A stretch of DNA of 64,000 nt from Streptomyces tibetensis. Its GTDB lineage: Bacteria; Actinomycetota; Actinomycetes; Streptomycetales; Streptomycetaceae. Made by a program: the position numbers and the translations under genes. The stretch is from positions 56,200 through 120,199 of the forward strand of contig NZ_SZVW01000029.1 of assembly GCF_007655005.1 (NCBI RefSeq), read 5' to 3'. Below, one piece after another: positions 35,267 through 44,605 of this stretch; position 1 is the stretch's first letter, and each line of letters starts with the position of its first letter. The notes under the pieces are model-generated. The model ran no database searches, was not told the origin of the DNA, and was given only the letters and a program-made list of their open reading frames with translations.

Positions 35267-37498
35267 ATGAGCCAGCCGAACACCCAGGCACAGGTCCAGC
35301 ACGCGCAGCCCTCCGTGGGCTCCATAGCAGCCCACCGCCCTCACACGGTGGCGGCCGTCGTCTCCGATCTGGAACCCGACATCGACGCCGACCTCGACGC
35401 GTACGAGGAGTCGCCGTACGACGGGCCCCAGCTGCCCCAGGGACGCTTCCTCGACCGGGAGCGCAGCTGGCTCGCCTTCAACGAGCGCGTGCTCGAACTC
35501 GCCGAGGACCCCGACACCCCCCTGCTGGAGCGGGCCAACTTCCTCGCGATCTTCGCCAGCAACCTGGACGAGTTCTTCATGGTCCGGGTGGCCGGACTGA
35601 AGCGCCGCATCGCCACCGGCGTGGCCACCCGCTCCGCCTCCGGCCTCCAGCCGCGCGAGGTGCTGGAGATGATCTGGGCCCGCTCGCGCGAACTCATGGC
35701 CCGGCACGCCGCCTGTTACCACGAGGACGTCGCCCCTGCACTCGCGGAGGAGGGCGTCCACCTGGTCCGCTGGAACGAGCTGCAGGAGAAGGAGCAGGCC
35801 CGCCTGTTCACCCTGTTCCGGCACCAGATCTTCCCCGTGCTGACCCCGCTGGCGGTCGACCCGGCGCACCCCTTCCCGTACATCTCCGGCCTGTCCCTGA
35901 ACCTGGCCGTCGTCGTGCGGAACCCGGTCACGGGCCACAAGCACTTCGCCCGGGTCAAGGTGCCGCCGCTGCTGTCGCGGTTCCTAGAGAGCTCCCCGGG
36001 CCGCTACGTCCCCATCGAGGACGTCATCGCCGCGCACCTGGAGGAGCTGTTCCCGGGCATGGAGGTCCTGGAGCACCACGCCTTCCGCCTCACCCGCAAC
36101 GAGGACCTGGAGGTCGAGGAGGACGACGCCGAGAACCTGCTCCAGGCCCTGGAGAAGGAGCTCATGCGGCGCCGCTTCGGGCCGCCGGTGCGCCTGGAGG
36201 TCGAGGAGTCCATCGACCGCGAGGTCCTGGACCTCCTCGTGCGTGAGCTGAAGATCAGCGAGGCCGAGGTCTATCCGCTGCCCGGCCCGCTGGACCTCAC
36301 CGGCCTGTTCCGCATCGCGTCCCTTGACCGGCCGGAGCTGAAGTACCGCAAGTTCGTCGCCGGCACCCACCGCGACCTCGCCGAGGTCGAGTCGGCGTCC
36401 GCGCCGGACATCTTCGCCGCGCTGCGCGAGCGGGACGTCCTGCTGCACCACCCGTACGACTCGTTCTCCACGTCCGTCCAGGCCTTCCTGGAGCAGGCCG
36501 CCGGCGACCCGGACGTCCTCGCCATCAAGCAGACCCTGTACCGGACTTCGGGCGACTCCCCGATAGTCGACGCGCTCATCGAGGCCGCCGAGACCGGCAA
36601 GCAGGTCCTGGTGCTGGTCGAGATCAAGGCCCGCTTCGACGAGCACGCCAACATCAAGTGGGCGCGCAAGCTGGAGGAGGCCGGCTGCCACGTGGTCTAC
36701 GGCCTGGTCGGGCTGAAGACCCACTGCAAGCTGTCGCTGGTGGTCCGCCAGGAGGGCGAGACGCTGCGCCGCTACAGCCACGTCGGCACGGGCAACTACC
36801 ACCCGAAGACGGCCCGGCTCTACGAGGACCTCGGCCTGCTCACGGCCGACCCGCAGGTCGGCGCCGACCTCTCGGACCTCTTCAACCGCCTGTCCGGCTA
36901 CTCGCGCCGGGAGACCTACCGCCGGCTGCTCGTGGCGCCCAAGTCGCTGCGCGACGGCCTGGTCTCGCGGATCACCAAGGAGGTCCAGCACCACCGCGCG
37001 GGGCGTCCCGCGTACGTCCGCATCAAGGTCAACTCGCTGGTCGACGAGGCCGTCATCGACGCCTGCTACCGCGCGTCCCAGGCGGGCGTGCCGGTGGACA
37101 TCTGGGTGCGCGGCATCTGCGCGGTGCGCCCGGGCGTGGCGGGCCTGTCGGAGAACATCCGGGTCCGCTCGATCCTCGGCCGTTTCCTGGAGCACTCCCG
37201 GGTGTTCGCCTTCGGCAACGGCGGCGAGCCCGAGGTGTGGTTCGGCAGCGCCGACATGATGCACCGCAACCTCGACCGCCGGATAGAGGCCCTGGTGCGG
37301 GTCACCGACCCGGCCCACCGGGCAGCCCTGAACCGGCTGCTGGAGACCGGCATGTCCGATTCCACCGCCTCCTGGCACCTCGGCCCGGACGGCGACTGGA
37401 CCCGGCATGCGACCGACGCGGACGGACAGCCACTGCGCAACGTCCAGGAGATGCTCATAGACGCCCGGAGGCGCCGGCGTGGCACAGCAACACCTTGA
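35267..37498 (+). CDS. ppk: Polyphosphate kinase 1
   Basis: The 743-residue protein has the PPK1 domain order. The N-terminal helical domain carries RFLDRERSWLAFNERVLELA and ASNLDEFFMVRVAGL. The head domain follows, and then two phospholipase-D-like catalytic halves with the phosphohistidine region YSHVGTGNYHPKTARLY and FGSADMMHRNLDRRIE. It reversibly makes polyphosphate from ATP at the membrane. In Streptomyces ppk mutants overproduce antibiotics. It is followed, with a 20-base overlap, by a CHAD-domain gene, whose family binds polyphosphate. The start is chosen at ATG 35267 with GGAAG upstream. Confidence 0.93.
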   Translation: MSQPNTQAQVQHAQPSVGSIAAHRPHTVAAVVSDLEPDIDADLDAYEESPYDGPQLPQGRFLDRERSWLAFNERVLELAEDPDTPLLERANFLAIFASNLDEFFMVRVAGLKRRIATGVATRSASGLQPREVLEMIWARSRELMARHAACYHEDVAPALAEEGVHLVRWNELQEKEQARLFTLFRHQIFPVLTPLAVDPAHPFPYISGLSLNLAVVVRNPVTGHKHFARVKVPPLLSRFLESSPGRYVPIEDVIAAHLEELFPGMEVLEHHAFRLTRNEDLEVEEDDAENLLQALEKELMRRRFGPPVRLEVEESIDREVLDLLVRELKISEAEVYPLPGPLDLTGLFRIASLDRPELKYRKFVAGTHRDLAEVESASAPDIFAALRERDVLLHHPYDSFSTSVQAFLEQAAGDPDVLAIKQTLYRTSGDSPIVDALIEAAETGKQVLVLVEIKARFDEHANIKWARKLEEAGCHVVYGLVGLKTHCKLSLVVRQEGETLRRYSHVGTGNYHPKTARLYEDLGLLTADPQVGADLSDLFNRLSGYSRRETYRRLLVAPKSLRDGLVSRITKEVQHHRAGRPAYVRIKVNSLVDEAVIDACYRASQAGVPVDIWVRGICAVRPGVAGLSENIRVRSILGRFLEHSRVFAFGNGGEPEVWFGSADMMHRNLDRRIEALVRVTDPAHRAALNRLLETGMSDSTASWHLGPDGDWTRHATDADGQPLRNVQEMLIDARRRRRGTATP

Positions 37499-38606
37499 CC
37501 CCACGGACCCCCGGTCCAGGCACGACGGGCCCGTCCCCACCGGAGACGCTCTCGCGGGCTATCTGCGGGCCCAGGCCACGGAGTTCCTCCGGGCGCTGCG
37601 CCTGCACCGGGAGACGGGGTCGGGGCCGAACGGCTCGGGAGGGTCCGCCGAGGCGGCCCGGGCTCTGCGCCGCTCGGCCCGCCGCATCAGCGCCAGCCTG
37701 CATTCCTTCCAGTCCCTCCTCGACGCGGACTGGTGCGAGACGATGCGCCCCGAACTGGCGTGGGTGTCGGGGACGCTGGCGATGGAGCACGCGTACACGG
37801 CCCGCCTGGAACGCCTGTTGGCGGCGCTGCACCGGTTGTCGGGCTCCACGGCCCTCCCGTCCCAGCCGGCCGCCCCGGCCGCGGGCGGTCGTGCCGCCGC
37901 GACGGCACCCGCCCCACCGAGAGCCGCACCCCGCGACGCCGGACCGCGCACCGCCCCGGCCTCCGCGACGGAACGCGGCAACCTGACCGTGGGTGCGGCG
38001 AAGGCGGGCGCCCTGCTCGACCGCCAGCTCACCCTCGCCCGCACCCGGGCCCACTCCACGGCACTGGAGGCCCTGGGCAGCAGCCGCTTCCACGCCGTCG
38101 CGGACAAGGTCGCCGTCCTGGCCAGCGAGGTCCCCCTCACCAAGACCGCCGGCAGCACCGACCTGCGTCCCCTGGCCCGTGCCGCCCAGGACCGCCTCGC
38201 CGACGCCGTGACCGCCCTCCCCCTGCTCACCGCGGGAAACCCGTACAACGCCACGGCCCTCGTCCACGGCCTGTCCCCGGACACGGTCCCGCACCCGCAG
38301 GACGCCCCGTGGCACCAGGTACGGCTGCTGCTGCGCCTGCACCGCTACGCCCGCGAGGCCGTCAGCGGCCCGAAGGGCAACGCCGTGGTCGACCTGCGCC
38401 TGCTCTGCGCGGGCCAGGCCCTGAACCGGCACCGCGACGCCTCGGAGGCGGCGGCAGCGGCGGCCCAGGCGGCCCGTACCCCGCGCATCGCCCCCGCCAC
38501 GGCGTACGCCCTCGGCGTGCTCCACGCCGACCAGCGACACGAGGTGGAGGCGGCGCGCTTCGCGTTCCAGCAGGCCTGGCAGAAGGAGACCGTGGGCGCG
38601 TCATGA
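37479..38606 (+). CDS. CHAD-domain protein
   Basis: The 375-residue protein is a helical CHAD domain, rich in conserved histidine, lysine and arginine (LRRSARRISASLHSFQSLLD, RTRAHSTALEALGSSRF). An alanine/proline-rich linker at 125-165 splits its two halves. CHAD proteins bind polyphosphate granules and commonly accompany ppk. The GTG start lies inside the ppk 3' end. A role in localising or regulating polyphosphate is the likely one. Confidence 0.88.
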   Translation: MAQQHLDPTDPRSRHDGPVPTGDALAGYLRAQATEFLRALRLHRETGSGPNGSGGSAEAARALRRSARRISASLHSFQSLLDADWCETMRPELAWVSGTLAMEHAYTARLERLLAALHRLSGSTALPSQPAAPAAGGRAAATAPAPPRAAPRDAGPRTAPASATERGNLTVGAAKAGALLDRQLTLARTRAHSTALEALGSSRFHAVADKVAVLASEVPLTKTAGSTDLRPLARAAQDRLADAVTALPLLTAGNPYNATALVHGLSPDTVPHPQDAPWHQVRLLLRLHRYAREAVSGPKGNAVVDLRLLCAGQALNRHRDASEAAAAAAQAARTPRIAPATAYALGVLHADQRHEVEAARFAFQQAWQKETVGAS

Positions 38607-38640
38607 CCGGGCGCCCGGCACCAGGAGGCGGTGAAACACG

Positions 38641-39075
38641 GTGAACACTCCCAAGGACACCACCGTCCAGGCGGCGGGCTGCGTCCTGTGGCGCCGGTCC
38701 CCGGCCACCGGGGAGCCGGAGCTCTGTCTCGTCCACCGGCCGAAATACGACGACTGGTCGTGGCCCAAGGGGAAACTGAAGCGTGGCGAGGACGCACTCG
38801 CCGGAGCACTGCGCGAGGTGGCGGAGGAGACGGGCTGCCGGGCCGTGCCGGGCCCCGAGCTGTCCGCCCTGCGCTACCTGGCGGGCGGCCGCCCCAAGCA
38901 GGTCCGTTACTGGGCCGCCGAGGCGGTGAGCTGCGCGTTCTCGCCGACGGACGAGGTGGACCGGGTGCTGTGGCTGGCGCCCGCCGCCGCCCGCGACCGT
39001 CTCACGCAGCCCCACGACCGGCCCCTGGTCGAGGAGCTGCTCGCCGTTCTGCACCTGCCCCGGGCGGGTGGTTGA
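38641..39075 (+). CDS. NUDIX hydrolase (MutT/Ap4A-type)
   Basis: The 144-residue protein has a complete Nudix box from G44 to about G65 (KLKRGED, then REVAEETG) and the upstream strand SWPKGK. The family hydrolyses nucleoside diphosphates linked to another moiety, such as 8-oxo-dGTP, Ap4A or diphosphoinositol polyphosphate. Location between ppk/CHAD and the pst operon suggests a substrate connected with phosphate metabolism, which is inference. GTG 38641 follows the CHAD gene by 34 bases. Confidence 0.88.
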   Translation: MNTPKDTTVQAAGCVLWRRSPATGEPELCLVHRPKYDDWSWPKGKLKRGEDALAGALREVAEETGCRAVPGPELSALRYLAGGRPKQVRYWAAEAVSCAFSPTDEVDRVLWLAPAAARDRLTQPHDRPLVEELLAVLHLPRAGG

Positions 39076-39163
39076 CCGGACGGTCCCGTTTCGTCCGCAA
39101 AAGCGGAATGCCGACGCGCTCTCCCCGTGAGCATTCCGTTACCTCACCAGGCCTTAGGCAGGG

Positions 39164-39207
39164 GTTCACCCCTCGTTCATGTGCGGCCATCGGCGCCTTC
39201 ACCTGAT
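39164..39207 (+). promoter_or_regulatory. PHO boxes upstream of pstS
   Basis: Two contiguous 11-base direct-repeat units, GTTCACCCCTC (39164-39174) and GTTCATGTGCG (39175-39185), match the PhoP operator consensus. A weaker pair follows to 39207, ending in CTTCACCTGAT. A TAATTT hexamer at 39213-39218 is in place for the -10. PhoP-dependent activation under phosphate starvation is expected. Confidence 0.85.
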
Positions 39208-39320
39208 CTGCCTAATTTCGGCCTTACCGACGCGAGCCGCGCCTGCTGAGCGCGACCGCGTCCGCGACACCTCGTCTCGCACGCCGCCGATCAGGACGGC
39301 GGCTCCTGGAAGGAACTCAA

Positions 39321-40451
39321 GTGAAGCTTCAGCGCATGAACCGGCGGGCCCTCGCTCTCGGTGCTCTCGCCGTCTCCGGCGCCCTGGCCCTCACGGCGTG
39401 CGGCTCCGACGACACCGGCGGCGCCTCCAACGGCGGCGGTTCCTCCAACGCCGCCGCGCCGAGCAACGTCAAGTGCGACGACGCCAAGGGCCAGCTGCTG
39501 GCCGACGGCTCCTCCGCGCAGAAGAACGCCATCGACGCCTGGGTGAAGCAGTTCACCGCGGCCTGCCAGGGCCTCCAGATCAACTACAAGGGCGGCGGCT
39601 CCGGCGCCGGCGTCACCGCGTTCACCCAGGGCCAGGTCGCCTTCGCCGGTTCCGACTCCGCGCTGAAGCCCGACGAGGTCACCGCCTCCAAGAAGGTCTG
39701 CACCGGCGGCCAGGGCATCGACCTGCCGATGGTCGGCGGCCCGATCGCGGTCGGCTTCAACGTCGACGGCGTGGACAACCTCGTCCTGGACGCCCCGACC
39801 CTGGCGAAGATCTTCAACGGCAAGATCACCAACTGGAACGACCCGGCGATCAAGAAGCTGAACCCCGACGCCAAGCTCCCGGACCTCAAGATCCAGGCCT
39901 TCCACCGCTCGGACGACTCCGGCACCACGGACAACTTCACCAAGTACCTGATCGCCACCTCCAAGAGCGACTGGCCCTACGACGGCGGCAAGACCTGGCA
40001 GGCCAAGGGCGGCCAGTCCGCCTCCGGCTCCTCCGGCGTCGCCCAGCAGGTGAAGCAGACCAACGGCGCCATCGGCTACTTCGAGCTGTCGTACGCCAAG
40101 GACGGCCTGAAGACGGTCGACCTCGACACGGGCGCCGCCCAGCCGGTCAAGGCCACCGTCGAGAACGCCACCAAGGCGATCTCCGAGGCCAAGGTCGTCG
40201 GCACGGGCAAGGACCTCTCCCTGCAGCTGAACTACGGCACCAAGGCCGAGGGCGCCTACCCGATGGTCCTCGTCACCTACGAAATCGTCTGCGACAAGGG
40301 CAACAAGTCCGACACCCTGCCCGGCACCAAGGCGTTCCTGCGCTACATCGCCTCCGAGGACGGCCAGAAGATCCTCTCCGAGAACGACTACGCGCCGATC
40401 CCCGCCGACATCATCTCCCAGGTCCGCACCACCATCGAGGGCCTGAGCTGA
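39321..40451 (+). CDS. pstS: Phosphate-binding lipoprotein PstS
   Basis: The 376-residue protein has a lipoprotein signal with lipobox LTAC and modified C27. A PBP-like domain follows with phosphate-binding residues in ADGSSAQ, GGGSGAG, GSDSAL and HRSDDSGTTDNF. It captures phosphate outside the membrane and hands it to PstCA. AAGGAA precedes the GTG start. PHO boxes lie about 140 bases upstream and a stem-loop separates it from pstC. Confidence 0.96.
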   Translation: MKLQRMNRRALALGALAVSGALALTACGSDDTGGASNGGGSSNAAAPSNVKCDDAKGQLLADGSSAQKNAIDAWVKQFTAACQGLQINYKGGGSGAGVTAFTQGQVAFAGSDSALKPDEVTASKKVCTGGQGIDLPMVGGPIAVGFNVDGVDNLVLDAPTLAKIFNGKITNWNDPAIKKLNPDAKLPDLKIQAFHRSDDSGTTDNFTKYLIATSKSDWPYDGGKTWQAKGGQSASGSSGVAQQVKQTNGAIGYFELSYAKDGLKTVDLDTGAAQPVKATVENATKAISEAKVVGTGKDLSLQLNYGTKAEGAYPMVLVTYEIVCDKGNKSDTLPGTKAFLRYIASEDGQKILSENDYAPIPADIISQVRTTIEGLS

Positions 40452-40456
40452 CCCGC

Positions 40457-40492
40457 GTGCGGCCCGGTCCCCTCCCCGGGGCCGGGCCGCAC
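40457..40492 (+). terminator. Stem-loop between pstS and pstC (attenuator or stabiliser)
   Basis: GTGCGGCCCGG (40457-40467) pairs with CCGGGCCGCAC (40482-40492), with further pairing inside the loop. It starts 6 bases after the pstS stop. It could cut read-through or protect the pstS message, giving more PstS than transporter. Confidence 0.7.
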
Positions 40493-40554
40493 CGTCCGGT
40501 GCACCGCCGCCAGTGGCCGTACCCCGCGTACGGCTCCGCAGACCGGAGAACCCG

Positions 40555-41556
40555 ATGGGCACACCCACACAGATAACCGACGCACCTCCCCCCGCCTCGC
40601 AGCCGGCCGTCGACAAGCGCGCCGCGCGCGGGGCCACCCGGCCCGGAGACCGGATCTTCCTCGGTCTCTCCCGCGGTTCGGGCATCCTGCTGCTGGTGGT
40701 CATGGCCGCGATCGCGGTCTTCCTCACCTACCGCGCCTCCCTCGCGATCAGCAAGGACCAGGGCAACTTCCTCACGACCTTCCAGTGGGACACCAACCTC
40801 GTCCCGCCGAACTTCGGCATCGCCGTCCTGGCCTTCGGCACGGTCGTCTCCTCGATCGTCGCCATGGTCATCGCGGTCCCGGTCGCCGTCGCCATCGCGC
40901 TGTTCCTCACGCACTACGCCCCGCGCCGGTTGCGCGGCCCCATCGCGTACGTGATCGACCTGCTCGCCGCCGTGCCGTCCATCGTCTACGGCCTGTGGGG
41001 CGCCCTCGTCCTGGTACCGCAGATGACCGGCCTCTTCAGCTGGCTGAACGACTACTTCGGGTGGACCGGCGTCTTCTCGTGGGAGGGCGGCGCCCCCCGC
41101 TCGATGCTGACCGTCGGCATCCTGCTCGCGATCATGATCCTGCCGATCATCACCAACGTGAGCCGCGAGGTCTTCCGCCAGGTCCCGCAGATGCACGAGG
41201 AGGCGGCCCTGGCGCTCGGCGCCACCCGCTGGGAAGTGATCCGCATGGCGGTCATCCCCTTCGGCCGCTCCGGCGTCATCTCCGCCTCGATGCTCGGCCT
41301 CGGCCGCGCCCTCGGCGAGACCATGGCCGTCGCCACCGTGCTGTCCCCGACCTTCGACATCCAGGCCAGCCTGCTGGACCCGGGCGGCGGCACGTTCGCC
41401 CAGAACATCGCCAGCAAGTTCGGTGAGGCCACCGAGTTCGGCCGCGACGCGCTGATCGCCTCCGGTCTGGTCCTGTTCGTCATCACCCTGCTGGTCAACG
41501 GCGCGGCCCGGGCGATCATCGCCCGCCGCAAGGAGTACTCGGGGGCCAACGCATGA
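40555..41556 (+). CDS. pstC: Phosphate ABC transporter permease PstC
   Basis: The 333-residue protein has six membrane helices and the binding-protein-dependent permease loop EEAALALGATRWEVIRMAVIP. The regions VPSIVYGLWG and GRALGETMAV are characteristic of PstC. GGAGAA is correctly spaced before ATG 40555; the upstream extension of the frame is not used. It overlaps pstA by 4 bases. Confidence 0.94.
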   Translation: MGTPTQITDAPPPASQPAVDKRAARGATRPGDRIFLGLSRGSGILLLVVMAAIAVFLTYRASLAISKDQGNFLTTFQWDTNLVPPNFGIAVLAFGTVVSSIVAMVIAVPVAVAIALFLTHYAPRRLRGPIAYVIDLLAAVPSIVYGLWGALVLVPQMTGLFSWLNDYFGWTGVFSWEGGAPRSMLTVGILLAIMILPIITNVSREVFRQVPQMHEEAALALGATRWEVIRMAVIPFGRSGVISASMLGLGRALGETMAVATVLSPTFDIQASLLDPGGGTFAQNIASKFGEATEFGRDALIASGLVLFVITLLVNGAARAIIARRKEYSGANA

Positions 41557-42614
41557 GCACCGCGACCGTCACCCCGAAGGGCCCCAGCACCCTGCGCGGC
41601 GCCCGCCTGCCCAAGTGGTCCCCGTACGCCATCGCCGGCGGCTCGATCGCCGTCGCGATCGGCATCGGCCTGGCCGGCGGCCTGCACAGCCGCGTCCAGT
41701 GGGGCCTGATCGCCGCGATCCTCTACGTCGTCGGCACGTATGCCATCGCCTCGGCCGTGGAGGGCAAGCGGCAGGCGAAGGACCGCATCGCGACCTCCTT
41801 CGTCTGGGTCGCCTTCCTGCTCGCCGTCGTCCCGCTGGCCTCGCTGATCTGGTCGACCGTCGTGCGCGGCGTGAAGGTCCTCGACGTCTACTTCCTGACC
41901 CACTCCATGGGCGTCGTCGCCGACACCGAGCCCGGCGGCGGCATCTACCACGCCATCCTCGGCACCCTGGAGCAGGTCGGACTCGCCACGGTGATCGCCG
42001 CGCCGATCGGCGTGCTCACCGCGATCTACCTCGTCGAGTACGGCCGGGGCAACCTCTCCAGGGCCATCACGTTCTTCGTCGACGTCATGACCGGCATCCC
42101 GTCGATCGTCGCGGGTCTGTTCATCCTCAGCCTCATGCTGATGTTCGACATGGAGCCCTTCGGCTTCGCCGGCTCGCTGGCCCTGGCCATCCTGATGATG
42201 CCGGTCGTCGTGCGCTCCACGGAGGAGATGCTCAAGCTCGTCCCGAACGAGCTGCGCGAGGCCTCCCTGGCGCTCGGCGTCCCCAAGTGGCGCACCATCC
42301 TGAAGGTGGTCCTGCCGACCTCCATCGGCGGCATCACCACGGGCATCATGCTCTCGATCGCCCGTATCACCGGCGAGACCGCCCCGGTCCTGCTGCTGGT
42401 GTGGGGCAACGCGTTCATCAACGCCAACCCCTTCGAGGGGGCGCAGGCCTCGCTGCCGCTGTACATCTACCAGCAGTACGCGAACAGCGCGGGCTCCGGT
42501 GCGGCGTACGACCGCGCGTGGGCGGCGTCGCTCACCCTGATCGCCTTCGTGATGCTCCTGAACCTGGTGGCCCGCGGGATCGCCCGCTGGAAGGCCCCGA
42601 AGACCGGTCGCTGA
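41553..42614 (+). CDS. pstA: Phosphate ABC transporter permease PstA
   Basis: The 353-residue protein has six to seven helices, the permease loop REASLALGVPKWRTILKVVLP and the PstA regions VMTGIPSIVAGLFI and ARITGETAPVLLLVWG. It pairs with PstC to form the membrane channel. It begins inside the pstC stop (ATGA). Confidence 0.94.
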   Translation: MSTATVTPKGPSTLRGARLPKWSPYAIAGGSIAVAIGIGLAGGLHSRVQWGLIAAILYVVGTYAIASAVEGKRQAKDRIATSFVWVAFLLAVVPLASLIWSTVVRGVKVLDVYFLTHSMGVVADTEPGGGIYHAILGTLEQVGLATVIAAPIGVLTAIYLVEYGRGNLSRAITFFVDVMTGIPSIVAGLFILSLMLMFDMEPFGFAGSLALAILMMPVVVRSTEEMLKLVPNELREASLALGVPKWRTILKVVLPTSIGGITTGIMLSIARITGETAPVLLLVWGNAFINANPFEGAQASLPLYIYQQYANSAGSGAAYDRAWAASLTLIAFVMLLNLVARGIARWKAPKTGR

Positions 42615-42685
42615 CGCGACAATCTGCGGCTGCCGCCGCGCGGGGCCACACAGCGACCCCCCAGACTTTTGGAAGTGAAGTAGTC

Positions 42686-43462
42686 ATGGCCAAGCGAATC
42701 GACGTAAGCGGACTGACCGCCTACTACGGCTCCCACAAGGCGATCGAGGACATCTCGATGACCGTCGAGCCGCGCTCGGTGACGGCGTTCATCGGCCCCT
42801 CCGGCTGCGGTAAGTCCACGTTCCTGCGCACGCTGAACCGCATGCACGAGGTGACCTCGGGCGGCCGCGTCGAGGGCAAGGTGCTCCTCGACGACGAGGA
42901 CCTCTACGGCACCGGCATCGACCCGGTGTCGGTCCGCCGCGAGGTCGGCATGGTGTTCCAGCGGCCGAACCCGTTCCCCACGATGTCGATCTTCGACAAC
43001 GTCGCGGCGGGCCTGCGGCTGAACGGCAACTACAAGAAGAGCGAACTGGCGGACATCGTCGAGCGCTCCCTCAAGGGCGCGAACCTCTGGAACGAGGTCA
43101 AGGACCGTCTGAACAAGCCCGGCTCGGGCCTCTCCGGCGGCCAGCAGCAGCGTCTGTGCATCGCGCGGGCGATCGCGGTCGAGCCGAACGTCCTGCTCAT
43201 GGACGAGCCCTGCTCGGCCCTCGACCCGATCTCCACGCTCGCGATCGAGGACCTGATCGGTGAGCTCAAGGAGCGCTTCACGATCGTCATCGTGACGCAC
43301 AACATGCAGCAGGCGGCCCGCGTCTCCGACCGCACGGCGTTCTTCAACCTCGCGGCGGTCGGCCAGCCCGGCAAGCTCATCGAGATCGACGACACGGAGC
43401 GCATCTTCTCCAACCCGTCGGTCCAGGCCACGGAGGACTACATCTCCGGCCGCTTCGGCTGA
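42686..43462 (+). CDS. pstB: Phosphate transporter ATPase PstB
   Basis: The 258-residue protein has Walker A GPSGCGKST, the Q-loop in MVFQRPNPFP, signature LSGGQQQRL, Walker B VLLMDEPCSALDP and switch histidine VTHNMQQA. The FQRPNPFPTMSI region is specific to PstB. It powers phosphate uptake through PstCA. GGAAGTGAAG precedes the ATG, 71 bases after pstA. Confidence 0.96.
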   Translation: MAKRIDVSGLTAYYGSHKAIEDISMTVEPRSVTAFIGPSGCGKSTFLRTLNRMHEVTSGGRVEGKVLLDDEDLYGTGIDPVSVRREVGMVFQRPNPFPTMSIFDNVAAGLRLNGNYKKSELADIVERSLKGANLWNEVKDRLNKPGSGLSGGQQQRLCIARAIAVEPNVLLMDEPCSALDPISTLAIEDLIGELKERFTIVIVTHNMQQAARVSDRTAFFNLAAVGQPGKLIEIDDTERIFSNPSVQATEDYISGRFG

Positions 43463-43506
43463 TCCGCCCGCTTCGGCTCATCCGGCTCGTCCGGTCTGCC
43501 GAGTCT

Positions 43507-43580
43507 CCTCGCGGTGCTGCATGGCGGTGCCACCGCGAGGCCGAAAAAGGGCCCGCCCCCGGCTCCCGGGGGCGGGCCCT
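43507..43580. terminator. Double-hairpin bidirectional terminator between pstB and pit
   Basis: CCTCGCGGTG (43507-43516) pairs with CACCGCGAGG (43531-43540). A second, 15-base perfect stem (43548-43562 with 43566-43580) encloses CTC. On the minus strand the second stem is followed by a T-run (complement of 43544-43548), giving a classic terminator for pit. Confidence 0.88.
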
Positions 43581-43599
43581 CTCGTATGCGTCCGGTGCG

Positions 43600-44598
43600 C
43601 TACAGGAACGCCAGATTCACGATCCCGAACGAGGCGGCGGCCACGATCGCCGCGGCCGGCATCGTGATGAACCAGCCGAGGATGATGTTCTTGGCGACGC
43701 CCCAGCGCACGGCGTTCACGCGCTTGGTGGCCCCCACGCCCATGATCGCCGAGGTGATGACGTGCGTCGTGGAGATCGGCGCCTTGAACAGGAACGCCGA
43801 GGTGAACATGATCGACGCGCCCGTCGCCTCCGCCGCGAAGCCCTGCGGCGGGTCCAGCTCGATGATCTTCCGGCCCAGCGTCCGCATGATCCGCCAGCCG
43901 CCGGCGTAGGTGCCCAGCGACAGCATCACCGCGCAGGCGATCTTGACCCACACCGGGATCGGATCGCCGTAGTCCTCGACATCGGCGATGACGAGCGCCA
44001 TCACCACGATGCCCATGGTCTTCTGCGCGTCCTGCAGACCGTGTCCCAGCGCCATGCCGGCCGCCGAGACGGTCTGCGCTATCCGGAAGCCCCTCTTGGC
44101 CTTGTGCGGGTTGGACTTCCGGAAGATCCACATGATCGCGGTCATCACCAGATAACCGGCCAGCAGGCCGACCACCGGGGAGATGAACATGGGGATGACG
44201 ACCTTCTCCAGCACCCCGCTCCAGTAGACGGTCGTCCCGCCGGCCAGGGCCGCGCCGACCATGCCGCCGAAGAGCGCGTGGGACGAGGAGGACGGGAGCC
44301 CGAAGTACCAGGTGATGAGGTTCCAGACGATCGCGCCCACCAGCGCGGCGAAGAGGATGCCCATCCCCTTCGACCCGGTCGGTGTCTGGATCAGGCCCTC
44401 ACTGACGGTCTTGGCGACCCCGGAGCCCATGAACGCACCGGCGAGGTTCATCACCGCGGCCATGGCCAGCGCGGCCCTCGGCGTCAGCGCCCGCGTCGAG
44501 ACGGACGTGGCGATCGCGTTCGCCGAATCGTGAAAGCCGTTGGTGTACGTGAAGAAGAGCGCGACGCCGATGGTCACGACCAGAGCAAGGGTGTCCAT
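43600..44598 (-). CDS. pit: Low-affinity inorganic phosphate transporter (Pit family)
   Basis: The 332-residue protein has about ten helices and the two PiT signature repeats, GFHDSANAIATSVSTRAL near the N-terminus and ISTTHVITSAIMGVGATKR near the C-terminus. GLPSSSSHALFGG is also present. It moves metal-phosphate using the proton gradient. ATG 44598 follows the PhoU-like gene by 7 bases, so the pair is one operon, converging on pstB. Confidence 0.94.
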   Translation of the reverse strand: MDTLALVVTIGVALFFTYTNGFHDSANAIATSVSTRALTPRAALAMAAVMNLAGAFMGSGVAKTVSEGLIQTPTGSKGMGILFAALVGAIVWNLITWYFGLPSSSSHALFGGMVGAALAGGTTVYWSGVLEKVVIPMFISPVVGLLAGYLVMTAIMWIFRKSNPHKAKRGFRIAQTVSAAGMALGHGLQDAQKTMGIVVMALVIADVEDYGDPIPVWVKIACAVMLSLGTYAGGWRIMRTLGRKIIELDPPQGFAAEATGASIMFTSAFLFKAPISTTHVITSAIMGVGATKRVNAVRWGVAKNIILGWFITMPAAAIVAAASFGIVNLAFL

Positions 44599-44605
44599 GA
44601 AGGGC

